In this document: positions 1 through 10,110 of the stretch, in pieces
How the letters are laid out: every line of letters begins with the position of its first letter
How positions within the stretch are numbered: position 1 is the first letter of the stretch
Assembly: GCA_946902985.2 (NCBI GenBank)
Contig: OX336393.1
Span: forward strand, 134,692,533 to 134,756,532
DNA length: 64,000 nucleotides
Direction of reading: 5' to 3'
Source of the DNA: Meconema thalassinum
Taxonomy: Eukaryota; Arthropoda; Insecta; Orthoptera; Tettigoniidae
The notes under the pieces: generated by a model
Told to the model about the DNA's origin: nothing
Databases searched by the model: none
The model's input: the letters and a program-made list of their open reading frames with translations, nothing else
Program-made: the position numbers and the translations under genes

Positions 1-31
1 TACAGCATTTAAACAGAGAATTTGTATTATA

Positions 32-502
32 TTAAAATAAAATAATTCTGCTGGCCATAGGGTTGATTTCTGAAGTTGTTACAGAGCCTTGGATTGCTGA
101 CAACACAATGTGAGCCACCAAATCCTTCCTCAACCCAAATCTCCTATTAAAGTCCATGAAGAAGCATGGAATTATTCCTCTTGCTCTGATCAGAAAACCA
201 ATGATATTAATGGTCTTAAAGTGATACTTCTCTGTACAATAAGGGATCATGTCCTGCTCTCATAGTATCACCTGATATGCTTGCCCGGGCTGACTTTCAC
301 CTGACTTGAACTGAATAGTCGAATCTATTATGAATCTCTCTGACGAGTTGGGCTTGGAAGGCAATAATGTCAATCCTCTGGTTTCCCCTTCTGTTGCAAC
401 ACCATACAGTTCTTCATAGACTCTGCAAGACTTTTTTCTCAGAGAACCTGCTGTTCTAGCTGAATGGTGGTGCAATTTCTCAAGATTGCACCTTGTCGGC
501 AT
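32..502 (-). pseudogene. C-terminal end of a non-LTR retrotransposon (LINE) ORF, possibly of the restriction-like-endonuclease type
   Basis: Two adjacent minus-strand reading frames (502 to 260, then 250 to 32) read as the tail of a LINE polyprotein. Visible blocks are VYEELYGVATEGE, LPSKPNSSERFIIDSTIQF, YCTEKYHFKTINIIGFLIRARG and FFMDFNRRFGL. This order (a hydrophobic block ending in a D-T/S-x-I/V-Q/R-F strand, then EKYH...GxxIxARG) is what I know from the C-terminal endonuclease region of R2-like insect LINEs. The two parts are in different frames, so the copy is broken. A Harbinger-like element begins 39 bases upstream of the first frame. Assignment to the R2-like group is inference; a LINE C-terminus is more secure than the clade. 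Confidence 0.55.
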
Positions 503-540
503 TTTTGAACTTTGTTGGGTTTCTTTATTAAATGAGATAA

Positions 541-558
541 TGGGCGATATGAATAAAA
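541..558. repeat. Left terminal inverted repeat of the Harbinger-like element
   Basis: TGGGCGATATGAATAAAA, 17 of 18 bases identical to the reverse complement of 4473-4490. Confidence 0.8.
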
Positions 559-700
559 ATTAGCTTAAAATTCGAAGTATATACTTCGAGCAAAAGTATC
601 AGTTTTGAGTATATACTATGTTTGTTATGAATAAAAGATCTTGAGTATATACTACCATTTCCCCTCCTTTTGGAGTACATACTTTACTTGTGCCACAAAG

Positions 701-901
701 TTACTCTCGTTTAGTCAACGCCCGCTTAGTCAATTGTTTTATGCGCCATTTTAGGATGGGAATATGTATACAGTCTAAAGCTCCTATTTCACAAGGGAAT
801 TTGAATTTATCCTGCCACTCAGCTTTGGCATCTTCCTTTGCTTGTTCAGTGCTTTCAAATTGGATCCATAAGTTACCCTTCTCTACTATTTTTATATTCA
901 C
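701..901 (-). pseudogene. Harbinger (HARBI1/DDE_Tnp_4) transposase fragment
   Basis: The 66-residue frame contains W-x-D-K-F-x-FPCEIGALDCIHIPI, matching the block around the first catalytic aspartate in HARBI1-type transposases, where G-A-x-D-x-T/x-H-I-x-I is usual. The rest of the DDE fold (later Asp and Glu) is missing, and the frame ends at 701. It lies about 140 bases inside the left terminal repeat of the Harbinger-like element, so element and fragment support each other. It is a decayed fragment, not a working gene. Confidence 0.65.
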
Positions 902-918
902 ATATCAATAATCTTAGA

Positions 919-1647
919 TGATGATAATAATTGTTGTTTTAAGGGGCCTAACATCGAGGTTATCTGCCCCTAATGGTTTGGGTGATCGTGAAGATGATAA
1001 TTAAATGTAAACTATAACTAAAACTAATTATCAACTTATATACTAGAAGAAGGAATGGAAAACAAAAGGAGAATAAGGCAAATAAAAGGACAGGAGGAAA
1101 AGAAATGCCCTCAACCCTCGAAGAATGCGTATTGAGGGACTTGGAAGGAAGGAGAGCCATAAAAGGCAGATAGGAAAGTGAAAGAGGAGAGGGTCTGCCC
1201 CACAGGTAATGGATAAAAGGGGGAAAACCGGACCCAGCTCAGGAATCCCTCGGGGTCGCCAACTCCCGAACTCACCAGCCGTGAGCCCCTGAGAGTGTAG
1301 CAATATCTAGGGTGCACCAGAAGTGGTGGGGCTACATACACCCTGCCTCCTTGAGGGCCTTGAGCAGAAGGCAGGAGATAACAGGAAAAGTGAAAGAAGG
1401 CTGACCCCTCACAGAAGGAGGGTATCAGAAAAGATGAGACAAGGGCCAATTAAGGCGGGAAAGGAAGAGACTCCCTAGGCCTCGGATACCCTAATACCGT
1501 CGGGGTCAGAAGAGAACAAGAGTTGACCAAGTGAGGTCTACAGGAAAGAAGACGGAGAGGAGCCCGGCACAAGTAAGTGGAAGCCGGACTCAGCTGGGGC
1601 CCCGTGGTCGCCAACCCACGTCCCACTAGATGTGAGCCCCTGGGGGG
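919..1647 (-). mobile_element. Retroposon family R700, copy 1, with (ATC)n tail
   Basis: Flanked by a 12-bp direct repeat AATAATCTTAGA at 907-918 and 1648-1659. On the minus strand it starts CCCCAGGGGCTCACATC and ends TTAGGCCCCTTAAAACAACAATTATTATCATCAT. Two further copies lie at 11866-12658 and 37674-38268. Long duplication plus a simple-repeat 3' end means target-primed reverse transcription by a LINE. No pol III boxes are obvious and there is no credible protein; the overlapping minus-strand frames here are shared by all copies but decay differently. Confidence 0.75.
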
Positions 1648-1659
1648 AATAATCTTAGA

Positions 1660-1996
1660 AACAGTTGACTGATTGACACCTATGTCCTCACCAACACTAG
1701 AGTGGAAACCGGGGTCACCAATATAACTAAGAAACTTTTGAACTTTTCATTATTTTTCGCAGCTTTTCCTCTTCTTTCTGTGTATTGATCCAAAAAGTAA
1801 TCAGGAAGCCATTATATATTATTTAGCCTAAACCGGTATAATGTTCTACAGTTCCTCTCTGAAACAGTTCTTCGTAATTTATACACTTTCCTAGCCCGCA
1901 AGTTATTATTTACATCTACTGTTCATACATAAATTCAGCCATCTTGAAATTAAACAGCTGAGCATGGTAATGGCCAGACCTCAGAAATTGTGAGTA
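1660..1996. other. Anonymous interior of the Harbinger-like element
   Basis: Sits between the retroposon and the Tigger element. No clear frame; the minus strand has a short charged stretch (QYTERRGKAAKNNEKFKSFL) that might be remnant coding sequence. Nothing firm. Confidence 0.35.
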
Positions 1997-2257
1997 CAGT
2001 GGAATCTCGTTAGTACGTTTTTCAAGGGACTGAAAAATTTGGACGTCATATGCGGGAAAACGTACTACCGAAAAACGCCATACTACATTTACAATGTATA
2101 AGAAAGAACGCGGCGTATATATGGACGTTCAATCGCCGACCTTAGTAAGTGATTGTATGCACTACTACAGTCACGACATAAACATAGGTTATCAGTAACT
2201 TACACGCAATAAATAACATAAAAATTAATTACTGTACCTCTACACTAAAGTATAATA

Positions 2258-2755
2258 CAGGGTCTTTATTTTTGCTTAGCAAGGACATTTTCGCTCTCGC
2301 TCCGCCAGTGACGGCTCAGTTGTCGGCGACCGCACACGCAAATGTAGGCCTACGGCAGAATACGGTGCTTAAAATCAGTAGCCTACCATGCAGTTTTACT
2401 GGCCATGATTTACAGTAGATGCTGAAAATGTTCCCCATCCGCTTCCAAACACATATAATACAGGGTCTTTCTTTATATTTGATCAGCAAGGGACATTCTC
2501 GCTCCGCCAGTGACGGCTCTGTTGGCGGCGACCGCGCACGCATATGTAGGCCTACGGCTGAATACGGTGCTTAAAATCAGCAGCCTACCATGCAGTTTTA
2601 CTGGCCATGATTTACAGTAGATGCTGAAAATGTTCCCATCCGCTTCCAAACACATATAATACAGGGTCTTTCTTTATATTTGATCAGCAAGGACATTCTC
2701 GCTCTCGCGCTCCGCCAGTGACGGCTCTATCGCCGGCGACCGCGCACGCATATGT
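2258..2755. repeat. 202-bp tandem repeat inside the Tigger element (about 2.5 units)
   Basis: The block from ACAGGGTCTTT through AGCAAGGACATT, CTCCGCCAGTGACGGCTC, GCCTACGGC and CTTCCAAACACATATAAT repeats; TGTAGGCCTACGGC starts at 2343 and again at 2545, a period of 202. A third partial unit begins about 2661 and stops at 2755. Units differ by a few bases and small indels. Confidence 0.85.
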
Positions 2756-2819
2756 TTGAAGCACGGTCTTGCTTGAACCACTTCAATAAAGCGCTTTCTA
2801 GTTCAGGAAACTGTCCCTC

Positions 2820-3053
2820 TCACACACGTTTCCTTTTGCCACTCACTCCTTCTTCAAATGCACGTTCAATTTCCTTCCTTTTGCCGAGAATCGTGTTCAG
2901 TGTAGACGGAGGAATGTTCCACTTTCGCGCTATATCCACACGCTTCATGTGAGGATTGCAGTCCACGTCTCGAATGTATTTAATCTTCTCGTCATTAGTT
3001 ATCTGCCGTACTTTCTTCTTATCCATTATGAAACACGCAATAAAATAGGTCAT
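2820..3053 (-). pseudogene. Tigger transposase N-terminus: CENP-B-type helix-turn-helix
   Basis: The 77-residue frame has K-x-R-Q-I-T-N-D-E-K, an IKYIRDVD helix, RVDIARKWNIPPSTLNTIL and GKRKEIERAF. This is the CENP-B N-terminal/psq-like DNA-binding domain of pogo and Tigger transposases, which recognises the terminal repeats. An upstream methionine (MTYFIACFI) precedes the more likely start MDKKK about ten residues in. The frame stops just after the domain where sequence changes to the 202-bp repeat, so the second HTH and DDE core are absent. The copy cannot encode a working transposase. Confidence 0.8.
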
Positions 3054-3149
3054 AACTGGACTTGAACACTAAGAACTAGAAGACAATAGTGCGGAACACG
3101 AAGACAATAATGTGCCTTCGTGAGAAATAAACAAAGGGAAGGGGGTGAA

Positions 3150-3725
3150 GGGCAGCGGGAGAGAGACACGTCACCTGTGTTGCGTCATGGCTATAGCCAC
3201 TTCTACGCCGTCAAACACAATAAAATCATCTACACTGTCAATAACTATCAGAGAATATGAGGCAATATCGCGTCGTATTTTCCAGAATCCGAATTTTAAA
3301 ATGAAATAAGAATAAAATACGGTTCACTAACAAATAGTTCAACGGAGATTTGATCGTTGTAAGTGGGAATAGAGAACGTATTAAGGGGATATATCAACAT
3401 GAATTTAGTAGGATAGGGACTTGAGAAAGGAGAGAAAGGGCAGCGGGAGATACACACGTCACCTGTGTTGCGTCATTGCTATAGCCACTTCTACGCCGTC
3501 AAACACAATGAAATCATCTACACTGTCAATAACTATCAGAGAATATGAGGCAACATCGCGTCGTGTTTTCCAGAAGCCGAATTTTATAATGAAATAAGAA
3601 TAAAATCCGGTTCGCGTACAATAGTACAACGGAAATTTGATCGTCGTAAGCGGGAATAGAGAACGTATTAAGGGGATATATCAACATGTATTTTGTAGAA
3701 TTGGGACTGGGACTTGTGAAAATCA
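3150..3725. repeat. 288-bp tandem duplication inside the Tigger element
   Basis: CAGCGGGAGA starts at 3153 and again at 3441. The two units match through CACCTGTGTTGCGTCAT, TATAGCCACTTCTACGCC and CTATCAGAGAATATGAGG to AGGGGATATATCAACATG, with scattered substitutions. Confidence 0.85.
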
Positions 3726-3818
3726 TCGCGCTAAGCGGGAAAATGTCGTAACCGAGAACGTGCTAACGAGATTCCACTGTATATACTTCTGGTTTGTAGC
3801 ATATACTTCTATTATTCA

Positions 3819-4275
3819 CCCGGCCGAAGTCGTCGGATTTTTTAAGAGCGTTAAAAATCCCTCAGTATGCCTTCCTTCGGAGGGGAAGTAAAACCGGCGG
3901 TCTCCTGTTATAGATTTATGGCATGTTAAAGAACCTTCCACTAATTATACCTGTGTGAAGCTAAATTACATAAATTAAGAATGTAAACAATGCTCTTAGG
4001 TTCCTACGTTCGTTGCCCAGGAGCCGACTGCATTGGCATCTAGTAGCTAAGTTCTGAACTAGTAGTCGTTGACGGTGGCATTTGGCGGCAAAAGTAGGAA
4101 CTATTTGAAAAATTCAAAGTCTGCAGTCCTTACTTGAATTGAAAGAACAGAAAACACACACTAATACAGTCATCACAATTAACACCAGTTATCAGACAGA
4201 TTTTACACACACCCAAAGTACACGGGGCTACATGACCGCATTGTCGCAGCCCCTAAACTAAGGAACCAACCAACC
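3819..4275 (+). mobile_element. SINE family S1, copy without most of its tRNA-like head
   Basis: Flanked by a perfect 12-bp duplication TTCTATTATTCA at 3807-3818 and 4276-4287. It starts in the body at CCCGGCCGAAGTCGTCGG and ends CCCCTAAACTAAGGAACCAACC. Related copies: 8648-9473, 21986-22236 plus 30482-30675, and 28800-29098. Confidence 0.85.
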
Positions 4276-4472
4276 TTCTATTATTCATACCACATTGGAC
4301 CTTGCACTAGTGGGAAAACTCTCAAGAAGAAGAAGAAGATTGGACTATATACTCACTGAGTATTTACTCCCACACCTGAGTATGTACTTCTCAGTGAGTT
4401 TAAACTTCAACTTTTTATTCATACCATTCTGAGTATATACAACAGAATTGTTGAGCATGAGCATGTACTCCG

Positions 4473-4490
4473 TTTTATTCATATCACCCA
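4473..4490. repeat. Right terminal inverted repeat of the Harbinger-like element
   Basis: TTTTATTCATATCACCCA, the inverted partner of 541-558, followed directly by the ATAA direct repeat. Confidence 0.8.
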
Positions 4491-4494
4491 ATAA

Positions 4495-6800
4495 CATTTT
4501 CCGCCCTACAGTAATTTACTTGATTTGAACAGTATAGTGGATTACAGTTTATGGAAAAACAAAATGAACGATCACAACACTATCACTACAACGCTACAAC
4601 AACCTGGCGCTCATCGTGTGGTAGCACACCTCATGCCTTAAAAATGACTCAATTCATGGAAGGTGAATAGTATGCAGATACAGTATTTTGTAACCAGAAT
4701 ATCAAACTATTGAATTACCAATGTCTTATCTGCACATGCTTCTTTAAGTTTGCTTTGGAACTGCGACAGCTCTGTATTTTTTTCACCTGTGCACACTTTG
4801 CATCTGATTTTAAGAAATTAAATATACGGGCTATGACGGCTCCATAACAACAGAACAACTCTAGACACAAATGCCTACTAACTTCAGTCTCACAAGTGAA
4901 GTAATACCTCAGAGATGATTTTAACAATACATTTGGCGCACAGCATAAAATATATCAGAGTTTCCTCACCCTCCCCAAACTTTTTAAACAGGTTGGAAAC
5001 AAGTAATACCGTATAATGTTGCATTGTTATCAGACTCTCTCTAATAGAAAATGTGTTTCTCAGAATTGACTACAGTAACATGTCCGAAACATAGCTTCTA
5101 CTTGAGCCCCACGAGGCCGCTTAAACCCTCCTTAGCAAAGGGTGGCTTACGATTAAGCGATCCTTAAATACAACCACTTAAGGCTAAGTGTTGCACCAGC
5201 CCGTCTCATACTTCGCTTAACTAAGCCATGGCTGAGCGAACATGGCAACGAGATTCAAAGATCTTCGCTTGGTGAGTAATGCTCCCTTTAGCAAAGAACA
5301 CCGTGGTCTTACTGTTATGCCAACATAATCCCAGCCGTGCAAAATTACTTGCATGATGATCATGTGCAATATAAGGCAAACACGGCAACTTAAGTATCTA
5401 GGGAGCTATTTGAACGCTATTATTGTATTCGCATCATACATATAATATGAAATAATGTCCGCAATATTGATCTTCCGAGATTGATTTTGTTTGTCACGGT
5501 TATCATTATTTGTTTCTAGCCATTGCAATAATTTTCCATGACAACAGCTGTTCTACTTTTGGGTTGGCGACCATAAAATACATTACTGGTTGTAGAAAGA
5601 ATTGCCTACTATGTTTGCGAGACGTAGCAGCATCAGCTGTAGTAGATGCTGGGAAAACCTTTGTTGAAATATAATGTAGTGTATTTTTCCTTATCATTAC
5701 GGTATTTCCTGAACATGTTATTGACTACACTCCATATTTAGTTGGTTGAATAGTCGCATCTTGCGAAGCTTATGTCTTCTTACTTGGATTTTATTTTATC
5801 CCTTGTTTTATAAATACACATACATTATAGTATTAAGCACATAAGTGCGTATTTTCTAATGATATCCATACAGTATACTGTCAGAAGTACCCATTCTTCG
5901 AACGGTCTTGGGTATTAATAGCCAGACGTAATCAATTGAGCGACTGTTGCAATGGTTAGGGGCTTGGAACCTGTATGTCGACAAAGAAAAATGGTTAGTT
6001 AAAATCTGCTCTGAAACTAAATTTACCTAACGTGTACTTCCTGACATGAAAAGTGGACGAAACTCAATACACGTCACATAAAAACTGACTCTCACTGTTG
6101 TGTCAAGTCCCCATCCAGAGGAAGACCCCTTTAATAAATTATAAAGGCTTGTGGTGCATGAAAATTCAGGGTTTTTAGCCTCCAATGGCCCAAATTCCTA
6201 AAAGGAAGAAGAAAAAAATACTATTTCAATTCAGGAATTTTTGAAAATAAGGGATCAAAGTTATCCACAAAGACAGAAAAAAAAATCGTGAACATCCGTC
6301 ATAAAACAGTCTGAAACGCGTAAATAACGCAAATTTCCTTAGAAATAAAAAATAAAAAAACGGACAAACTTTCATTTTTATATTTATAGAGAGCAGTGGC
6401 GTGGCGTGGAATTTTTTCGTGGGTAAGCTGTGAAGAAGACTCAAAATATAGGCTTACACCTTAAAGCAACTTCAGCACCCGGTTCCAGCTATGCCCTTGT
6501 CAATGTTGAGGTTGATATCTGAAGTAGCAACAATTACTCTACACACATAATTATTAGTCTTTCACATTTAAAAAAAAAATAGAAAGAATTGTAATGCAGC
6601 ACAGCTCATTTTTCCCTTTTCAACTTTAGGCATGCCAATCCATGTACATTAAGCGCGGAGAAAATTATTCAACAATAGGGTCGGTGAGCTTCTCTTATCG
6701 TGTATCATTTGACGATTGAACAGTGTGGCAATTTGTGTATTTGTAGTTCGCATTTCTTGGCCTAAGGAGCTAAACTTTTAGGTTATTACCCGTAAATTTT
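4495..6800. other. Anonymous AT-rich DNA
   Basis: No frame resembles a known protein. About 5100-5340 holds GCTTAA/TTAAGC-rich sequence with TGTTGCACCAG, which resembles (inverted) sequence around 8600-8640 and 9485-9570, so both may be parts of a degraded MITE family. Otherwise I see nothing. Confidence 0.4.
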
Positions 6801-6809
6801 CTATTATGC

Positions 6810-7028
6810 GTGGCTCAGTGGTAACGTTCTCGCTTGCTGAGCTTAAGATAGCGGGATCGAATGCCGTCGCAGTCAGTCGGCATTTGAGGGTGCGCAAATG
6901 CGAGGGAGCCGTGTCAGTATATTTACTGGCACGTTAAAGATTCCCTTCGGGTCAAAATTCCGGCACCCCGGCGTCTCTAAAAGCCTCAGTAGTTAACAGG
7001 GACGTAAAACCAATAACATTATTATTAT
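6810..7028 (+). mobile_element. tRNA-derived SINE family S2
   Basis: Starts with an A-box-like TGGCTCAGTGGTAACG and a B-box-like GGGATCGAATGCC, then a body with GAGGGAGCCGTGTCAGTA and GGCACCCCGGCGTCTC, ending ACATTATTATTA. A second full copy is at 29140-29364 and a scrap at about 14730-14800. Ends with an (ATT)n tail; I did not find a clear duplication here. Confidence 0.75.
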
Positions 7029-7220
7029 GAAACCTAAGTGAACTTTAAAATAATAAACATGCTATTACAGTAGTAGACTAATAGATATTCTTATGGCATT
7101 GTATTGCATGTTCACTTAATATTTATTTGCAAATATCACTCAAATTGTACTGATGTAGGCTTTCACTGCTTCAATGACTTAATTGGGGCGTAGGCCTATA
7201 ACCTATGCAAACTAGTACTA

Positions 7221-7419
7221 AGGGGGGCGTGGTGGCGCAGCGGTCAAGCTGTTGGCCTCTCACCAAGGTGGACCGGGTTCGATTCCCGGTCAATGCATGT
7301 GAGATTTTCGAAGTGAAATGCCATGTCCTGTGGTTCGGATTCCACATAAAAAGGAGGTCCCGTGGCTCATGATCGCATGATTAATGGTCACGTAAAAGTA
7401 AAAGCTTCCTTCTTTTTTT
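7221..7419 (+). mobile_element. tRNA-derived SINE family S3 inserted in a hAT remnant
   Basis: Perfect 12-bp duplication AAACTAGTACTA at 7209-7220 and 7420-7431. The head has TGGCGCAGCGGTCAAGC (A box) and GGGTTCGATTCCC (B box); the body has GCCATGTCCTGTGGTTCGG and the tail is T-rich (CTTCTTTTTTT). A 5'-truncated relative is fused to other sequence at 29617-29760. Confidence 0.85.
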
Positions 7420-7432
7420 AAACTAGTACTAA

Positions 7433-7648
7433 CAATTCCGGTGTCTAGTGCATCAGTGGAAAGAATGCTTTCTACGTATAAAAACCTTCACCCGAAACTC
7501 AATGCATCAAGAAAGACTTTCACATCTCGCGCTTCTTTCCGTTGAAAAGGTGTTATTGTGCAGCCTTGAGGGGAACACTGATTTTCACGACCATGTAATT
7601 GATGAATTCGCTAAGAGGGAGAGAAGAATTGAACTTCGCTACAAATGA
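7433..7648 (+). pseudogene. hAT transposase C-terminal dimerisation fragment
   Basis: Two frames continue one another. The first gives SSASVERMLSTYK, the second RNSMHQERLSHLALLSVEK followed by DFHDHVIDEFAKRERRIEL and a stop. This is the hAT C-terminal block (S-x-E-R-x-F/L-S, then R-N-x-M-x-Q-E-R-L-x-x-L-A-L-L-S-I/V-E) of ZMYM1-like hAT elements, where the glutamate is the last catalytic residue. A frameshift separates the halves and the SINE S3 is inserted just upstream. Only the 3' end of the element is recognisable. Confidence 0.7.
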
Positions 7649-7650
7649 TC

Positions 7651-8636
7651 CGCCAAGGTACAGTAAATAGTGGCATTAATTAATTTTGTACAAATGAGAA
7701 CTTGATAGACCCTACCTACCGTAATAACCAAATATTTTTTTAAAATAATGTGATAGGTCTTTATAATATTATTCAAATTATACGGATGTACATACATTTA
7801 AAATTATGTATCCTTTACACCTACTCTTTGAATATAATTTGAATGATAATCAGAGCAACTTTTCGGGTTGATGGGTCACTCTGAAGATTCCAACGCACTG
7901 TACATTCCAACACAATAATATCAGCAGTAGTTACGGTATACTAAATTTTGCTAATTGCACTCAAAAACATAGTTGTGAGTTAACCGGACGAATAAGAATT
8001 TCAACTACCGCGCCCAGCATAGGTCGGGTCTGATGGTCAGATGGAGGGTGGGCAAGGAGTGGGTGAGGCCTGGGGAAGCGCGCCAAATAATTTTAAGGAG
8101 TGCTGGCATTCCAGGCTCACTAGGGTAAGCCGCCCGAATCGAAGCAGACCCTGCTACCCACTTTGACTTGTCGCGACGACAGCCCTGTGGCTATGGAACG
8201 CCACACCCCCTGTCTTAGCCAATCAAGGACGACCTGGCGTTCTTGGCGTACCACTCCATCGGCCATAGCAGTGTTCTGGGCCAGAAGGCTCCTGGAGGTA
8301 AACAAGCCGTTGTCATAGCAACCGGCCGCACTCTTTCTTCTTTCTCTCCAAAGTAGTACTGACTGATCGTGGAGAACTGGGGTAGAGAACGAGGAACGTC
8401 ATTCAAAGCGGCGTTTTTGCAGTTGCTTGCGCGTTAGAAAGTGATTATACTTTATTCTTATGAGAATATGCTAGGTAAGCAGAGCTTACCCCGTGGTATT
8501 GGAGAAAACGCCACTGATAGAGAGAGATAAGAATAACACAGCATGTTTTATTGCAAGCATCCACAATAGACCAATTTGGCATAATGAGAGATTGACTACC
8601 TCATGCCTTAAGCCACCGAGCATGGCCGCTCATGCT
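7651..8636. other. Anonymous DNA
   Basis: No coding similarity seen. 8000-8410 is richer in G+C than its surroundings and reads in short overlapping minus frames that do not look like protein. The stretch just before 8637 continues after the SINE at 9485, so it is one older locus. Confidence 0.4.
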
Positions 8637-8647
8637 AAGCGCACTTT

Positions 8648-9473
8648 GGTTAGTTGGTTGGTTCCTTAGTGTAGGGACTGCGACAACGTGGTCATGTAGC
8701 CCCGTGTACTTTGGGTGTGTGTAGAATCTGTCTGATAATCGGTGTTAATTGTGGTGGCCATATTAGTTGTGTTATCTGTTTTAATTCCAGTAAGGACTGT
8801 AGACGATAATTTCAAGTAGTTCTTACGTTTGCTATGAAATGCTACCATCCACGACACCTACCTTGCGGACTTGGCTACTAGATGCCATCACAGTCAGCAC
8901 CTGGCGGTGAACGTTGGAACTAATATAGCGTTATCAATTCTAACCCACAAATTTTGGGTTCACACAAGTGTAGTTAGTGGAAGGTTCTTTTTCATGCCAT
9001 AAATCTATGACATGGGTCCACAGGCTTTACTTCCCCTCTGAAGGAAGGCATACTGAGAGATTTTTAACACTCTTAAAAAAATGTGGCTTTTCACCAATGT
9101 CTCAGTCTCATTCATGGTTGTAATTATATAAAAGCTACTGAGGTATAAGTGGTGCTGTGTGATGGACTTGGGGCACAGCTAGTGCCTGTGGGTGTTGTGA
9201 AAGGTTCTGCTCATAGGGTTGGTACTGCTGTACTGACTCAGTAAGGAAAGGAATGGCAAACTACCTCATTTAGTATGCCTCATTATAGTGCTGCCTCGGT
9301 TTTGTGGGTTTCTACCACATAACCTATGGTGGTGCTTTTTGAGGATCCAACCAGCCTCCAGGCTGACTACCTAACAGACAAAATATCCGACGACTTCGGC
9401 CGGGTTTGAACCCGCGACCTTAGGCATAGAAGCTCAGCATGCTACCAACTACGCCACCGAAGCCGCCTAAAAA
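8648..9473 (-). mobile_element. SINE family S1, longest copy with tRNA-like head
   Basis: Flanked by AAGCGCACTTT (8637-8647) and AAGCACACTTT (9474-9484), one mismatch in 11. Read on the minus strand it begins with a tRNA-like head (TGGCGTAGTTGGTAGCATG, then GGGTTCAAACCC) and ends GGAACCAACCAACTAACC. Relative to the copy at 3819 it has about 300 extra bases (9084-9385) between the head and body. Confidence 0.75.
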
Positions 9474-9484
9474 AAGCACACTTT

Positions 9485-9827
9485 AAGCCATTGCATATGG
9501 TCTGGTGCAACGGGTCACGTCCTTGAGGATAGTTTAAACCACCTTTAGTTCGTTAAGTGGAACTGGTGAATCCGGCCCTAAGTAACTGTTATAACCAACC
9601 TAACATCAGGCCAACAAATCAGCATGATGAGTGTTTTCACCCATACCACATGCGCCGATGGAGCAACTATAACGATGGTATGGCCCCGCTCTCTAATTCC
9701 CTTCCCCCCTCGAAGTTAGGTATCCACAAGAAGACAGAATCGTGCCATCATTAGGGCACCGTTCTGGTAGCTGTGGTAGTCAGTATCATGATATGCCTGT
9801 GCACACACACCCAGAAGTAAGTTAGTT
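9485..9827. other. Anonymous DNA
   Basis: No convincing frame or repeat beyond the first 80 bases, which continue the sequence interrupted by the S1 SINE. Confidence 0.4.
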
Positions 9828-10110
9828 ATTGTTGTTTTAAGGAGTGAACAGCAAGGTCATCTGCTCCATCCCAGAAATAAGATCGGCATGATGAGCCTAT
9901 GGGGATTCTCTTCAGCAAGACGTGCATTTCAATGGCCGCAATTGCAGTGGCCACAGGAGTCGGGTATCGCAATATACTGTGTGCACATGCTCGGAGGTGG
10001 GGCCAGTTTCTTTCACCATGTATCATGGCTAGTGGGCCAATAACATCATCAAAATTTTGATGGAAGGAGTTCAGTACCAACCTAGACTCAAATAATGCCT
10101 GCACTCCAAT
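9828..10110 (-). repeat. Degenerate R700-like end
   Basis: ATTGTTGTTTTAAGGAGTGAAC and the following AAGGTCATCTGCTCC resemble the terminal part of retroposon R700 (TTGTTGTTTTAAGGGGCCTAACATC...CAGCCCC). The remainder has diverged, so it could be a different family with a shared 3' end. Confidence 0.4.

Larger units (their letters stand above)
1997..3779 (-). mobile_element. Tigger/pogo-type DNA transposon, nested in the Harbinger-like element
   Basis: Inverted ends CAGTGGAATCTCGTTAG (1997) and CTAACGAGATTCCACTG (ending 3779), each bordered by the TA dinucleotide (1995-1996, 3780-3781) typical of Tc1/mariner-superfamily insertions. The ends extend imperfectly inward (GCGGGAAAA...GTAC/GTGC). A CENP-B-type N-terminal helix-turn-helix is encoded inside on the minus strand. 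Joining the flanks across one TA rebuilds GAGTATATACTT, the recurrent motif of the surrounding element, so this insertion is younger than its host. The transposase catalytic core is gone and replaced by two tandem-repeat regions. Confidence 0.85.
541..4490. mobile_element. PIF/Harbinger-like DNA transposon remnant carrying three nested insertions
   Basis: The ends are inverted repeats: 541-558 (TGGGCGATATGAATAAAA) matches the reverse complement of 4473-4490 with one mismatch. The outer bases give a 4-bp direct repeat ATAA at 537-540 and 4491-4494 (or 3 bp AAT if the ends are shifted by one base). A Harbinger transposase fragment lies just inside the left end. The motif GAGTATATACT and close variants recur near both ends (about 580-690 and 4350-4470). 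Removing the retroposon (919-1647), the Tigger (1997-3779) and the SINE (3819-4275) leaves roughly 0.95 kb. Harbinger elements usually make 3-bp TWA duplications, so the class rests mostly on the transposase fragment. Confidence 0.7.

Noticed and set aside
1043..1449. Overlapping ORFs in retroposon R700 (also 12213-12552, 37883-38212)
   Set aside because: They decay differently in the three copies, have no motif and several frames overlap, so openness looks accidental.
6830..6870. tRNA gene candidates with A and B boxes (also 7225, 9400, 22320, 29150)
   Set aside because: They lack a foldable cloverleaf and are heads of SINEs with duplications and tails.
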